Assembly: GCA_021296055.1 (NCBI GenBank)
Contig: JAGWBE010000019.1
Location: 1 to 21,542 of the forward strand
Direction: 5' to 3'
Length of the DNA stretch: 21,542 nt
DNA from: Dehalococcoidia bacterium
GTDB lineage: Bacteria; Chloroflexota; Dehalococcoidia; Lucifugimonadales; Australimonadaceae
Each line of letters begins with the position of its first letter. Positions within the stretch are counted from its first letter, which is position 1. Of this stretch, positions 20,402-21,542 are shown in pieces. The notes below the pieces were generated by a model that saw only the letters and a list, made by a program, of their open reading frames with translations, was not told the origin of the DNA and searched no databases. A program made the position numbers and the translations under genes.

Positions 20402-20926
20402 CTAGTAGGAGACAGCGGCGCTTGCCCCGCCCGTGGCGGCGAGCGATTCGCCGGTTACGGTGAGTGCGAGGGGCGAGCAGAGGAAGGCGACAACGCCCGC
20501 GACCTCCTCGGCGCTGACCGCGCGGCCTAGGGCGTTGGCGCCGGAGTCCGCGTCTCCGGCGAAGACGGCGTTCACGGTTACGTCGGCGCCGAGAGCGGCG
20601 CGCGCGGCGGCGCGGGTGGCGCCGCTCAGCGCCCCGGCGTGCGCCTCCGCCTCGGCGGGATCGGCGCACGGAAGCGCCACGCTGACGACGCGCCCCCATC
20701 CGCGGGCGGCCATCGCGTCCGCCGTCCCGCGCAGGAAGGATAAGTGGCCGCCGGGCGGCTCGTCTCCGCACGCGGCGACGCGGACGAGGATATCGGCGCC
20801 GCCCCGCGCGTCCGCGTCGTCGAGGAGCGCGACGCCCTCGGCGGCCAACTCCCGCCGCACGACCTCGGCGGCGGGATGCGCCCCGCCGAGCACGCAGGCC
20901 CGCTTGCCGCTGAGCAGCAGGTCCAC
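20402..20926 (-). CDS. SDR-like protein, shortened and without catalytic residues
   Basis: A 174-residue protein with the outline of a short-chain dehydrogenase/reductase, against about 250 for the family. GKRACVLGGAHPAAEVV (7-23) replaces the usual TGxxxGIG nucleotide loop. GWGRVVSVAL (76-85) matches the strand that normally ends in the catalytic Ser. LSGATRAAARAALGADVTVNAVFAG (100-124) is the helix and strand after the active site, but the Tyr-x-x-x-Lys pair is absent. SAEEVAGVVAFLCSPLALTVTGESLAATGG (138-167) is the standard SDR ending. NADP binding and catalysis are therefore doubtful. The GTG start lies four bases after the pyrophosphatase stop. It may be a binding or regulatory relic or a decaying gene, although the frame is intact. 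Confidence 0.65.
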   Translation of the reverse strand: MDLLLSGKRACVLGGAHPAAEVVRRELAAEGVALLDDADARGGADILVRVAACGDEPPGGHLSFLRGTADAMAARGWGRVVSVALPCADPAEAEAHAGALSGATRAAARAALGADVTVNAVFAGDADSGANALGRAVSAEEVAGVVAFLCSPLALTVTGESLAATGGASAAVSY

Positions 20927-20930
20927 GCGG

Positions 20931-21542
20931 CTAGGCGACGAAAATGCTGCCGAACACCACGGCCACGATGGACATCAGCTTGATGAGGATGTTCAGCGAC
21001 GGGCCGGAGGTGTCCTTGAAGGGGTCGCCGACGGTGTCGCCGACGACGGCCGCCTTGTGCTCCTCGGAGCCTTTGCCGCCGTGGGCGCCCGCCTCGATGT
21101 ACTTCTTCGCGTTGTCCCACGCGCCGCCCGAGTTGGCCATCGTGATGGCCAGCAGCGCGCCCGCGCCGATGGCGCCGATGAGCAGGCCGCCGACCGCCTC
21201 CGCGCCCAGGAAGGGGATGAGGCCCACGACGATAGGCACTGCCACGGCGAGCAGGCCGGGCAGGATCATCTCGCGCAGCGCGCCGCGCGTGCTGATGTCA
21301 ACGCACTTGGCGTACTCGGCGCGCACGCCCTCCTTGCCCTCGCGCAGACCGGGGATGTCGCGGAACTGGCGCCGCACCTCCTCCACCATGTCCTGCGCCG
21401 CGCGGCCAACCGCCTCCATCGTCAGCGCGCTGAAGACGAACGGCATCAACGCGCCGATGAGCATGCCCACCAGCGTGGACGGCTCCAGCAGGTCGATGAC
21501 CTTGAGGTCGACCACCTGCGCGTAGGCCGCCATCAGCGCGAG
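20931..21542 (-). CDS. hppA: Membrane-bound ion-translocating pyrophosphatase, C-terminal part (5' end outside the window)
   Basis: Couples pyrophosphate hydrolysis to H+ or Na+ transport across the membrane. Only the last 203 residues are visible; the frame runs off the right edge. Family blocks are FSALTMEAVGRAAQDMVEEVRRQF, DISTRGALREMILPGLLA, and the very conserved SGGAWDNAKKYIEAG. GDTVGDPFKDTSGPSLNILIKL, with the pyrophosphate/Mg-binding Asp and Lys residues, also matches. About four hydrophobic helices are present. The segment that separates K+-dependent from K+-independent enzymes lies upstream of the window, so the ion and the K+ requirement cannot be called. Confidence 0.96.
   Translation of the reverse strand, partial: LALMAAYAQVVDLKVIDLLEPSTLVGMLIGALMPFVFSALTMEAVGRAAQDMVEEVRRQFRDIPGLREGKEGVRAEYAKCVDISTRGALREMILPGLLAVAVPIVVGLIPFLGAEAVGGLLIGAIGAGALLAITMANSGGAWDNAKKYIEAGAHGGKGSEEHKAAVVGDTVGDPFKDTSGPSLNILIKLMSIVAVVFGSIFVA

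Noticed and set aside
1..21542. tRNA or rRNA genes, CRISPR arrays, insertion sequences
   Set aside because: Gaps are mostly too short. None shows a T-loop/CCA pattern, regularly spaced identical repeats or transposase motifs.

Overview
The window is a high-GC (clearly above 60% by eye), tightly packed stretch of bacterial chromosome. It carries 23 supported protein-coding genes, the last cut by the right edge. I see no rRNA, tRNA, CRISPR array, transposase or phage gene. Several genes start with GTG or TTG, and most neighbours abut or overlap by 1-20 bases. A Chloroflexota lineage related to Dehalococcoidia would fit the gene set and the dispersed palindromes, but that placement is inference; the sequence alone does not prove it.

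Layout. (1) 128-4057, minus strand: two tandem CPBP-family membrane proteases lead into trpA, aroH (chorismate mutase) and a type I DAHP synthase, i.e. aromatic amino-acid synthesis. (2) 4169-6366, plus: thrB and lysC share one base and serve the aspartate family. (3) 6367-6700: an intergenic stretch filled with inverted repeats. (4) 6701-8102, plus: a CoA-binding protein and a TPR protein with an acidic tail. (5) 8208-9993, plus: a two-gene ABC exporter of the NodI/NodJ or drug-resistance type. (6) 10015-11212, plus: a class I glutamine amidotransferase of the PuuD type and a small two-helix membrane protein. (7) 11209-13109, minus: the ribosome-related run rpsP-khpA-rimM followed by yebC. 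(8) 13396-16104, plus: thiL-tsaE-tsaB then ndk. (9) 16091-16435, minus: rsfS. (10) 16505-18620, plus: mnmA and a fused RNase HII/YraN gene. (11) 18617-19192, minus: dcd. (12) 19316-20254, plus: a DUF4349-type lipoprotein. (13) 20402-21542, minus: a degenerate SDR-like protein downstream of the 3' end of a membrane pyrophosphatase.

Functionally the window is mainly housekeeping: amino-acid synthesis, tRNA modification (TsaB/TsaE for t6A, MnmA for s2U), ribosome assembly and translation (S16, KhpA, RimM, YebC, RsfS), nucleotide pools (Ndk, Dcd), and envelope functions.

The less ordinary points are: an in-frame RnhB-YraN fusion; an rsfS gene whose conserved N-terminus lies upstream of every ATG/GTG/TTG; a recurring -10-like hexamer 6-8 bases before start codons with no Shine-Dalgarno, suggesting leaderless mRNAs; two families of dispersed palindromes; a likely internal start in lysC; and an SDR-like protein that has lost its catalytic residues. 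I did not find a convincing wholly new multi-gene system.
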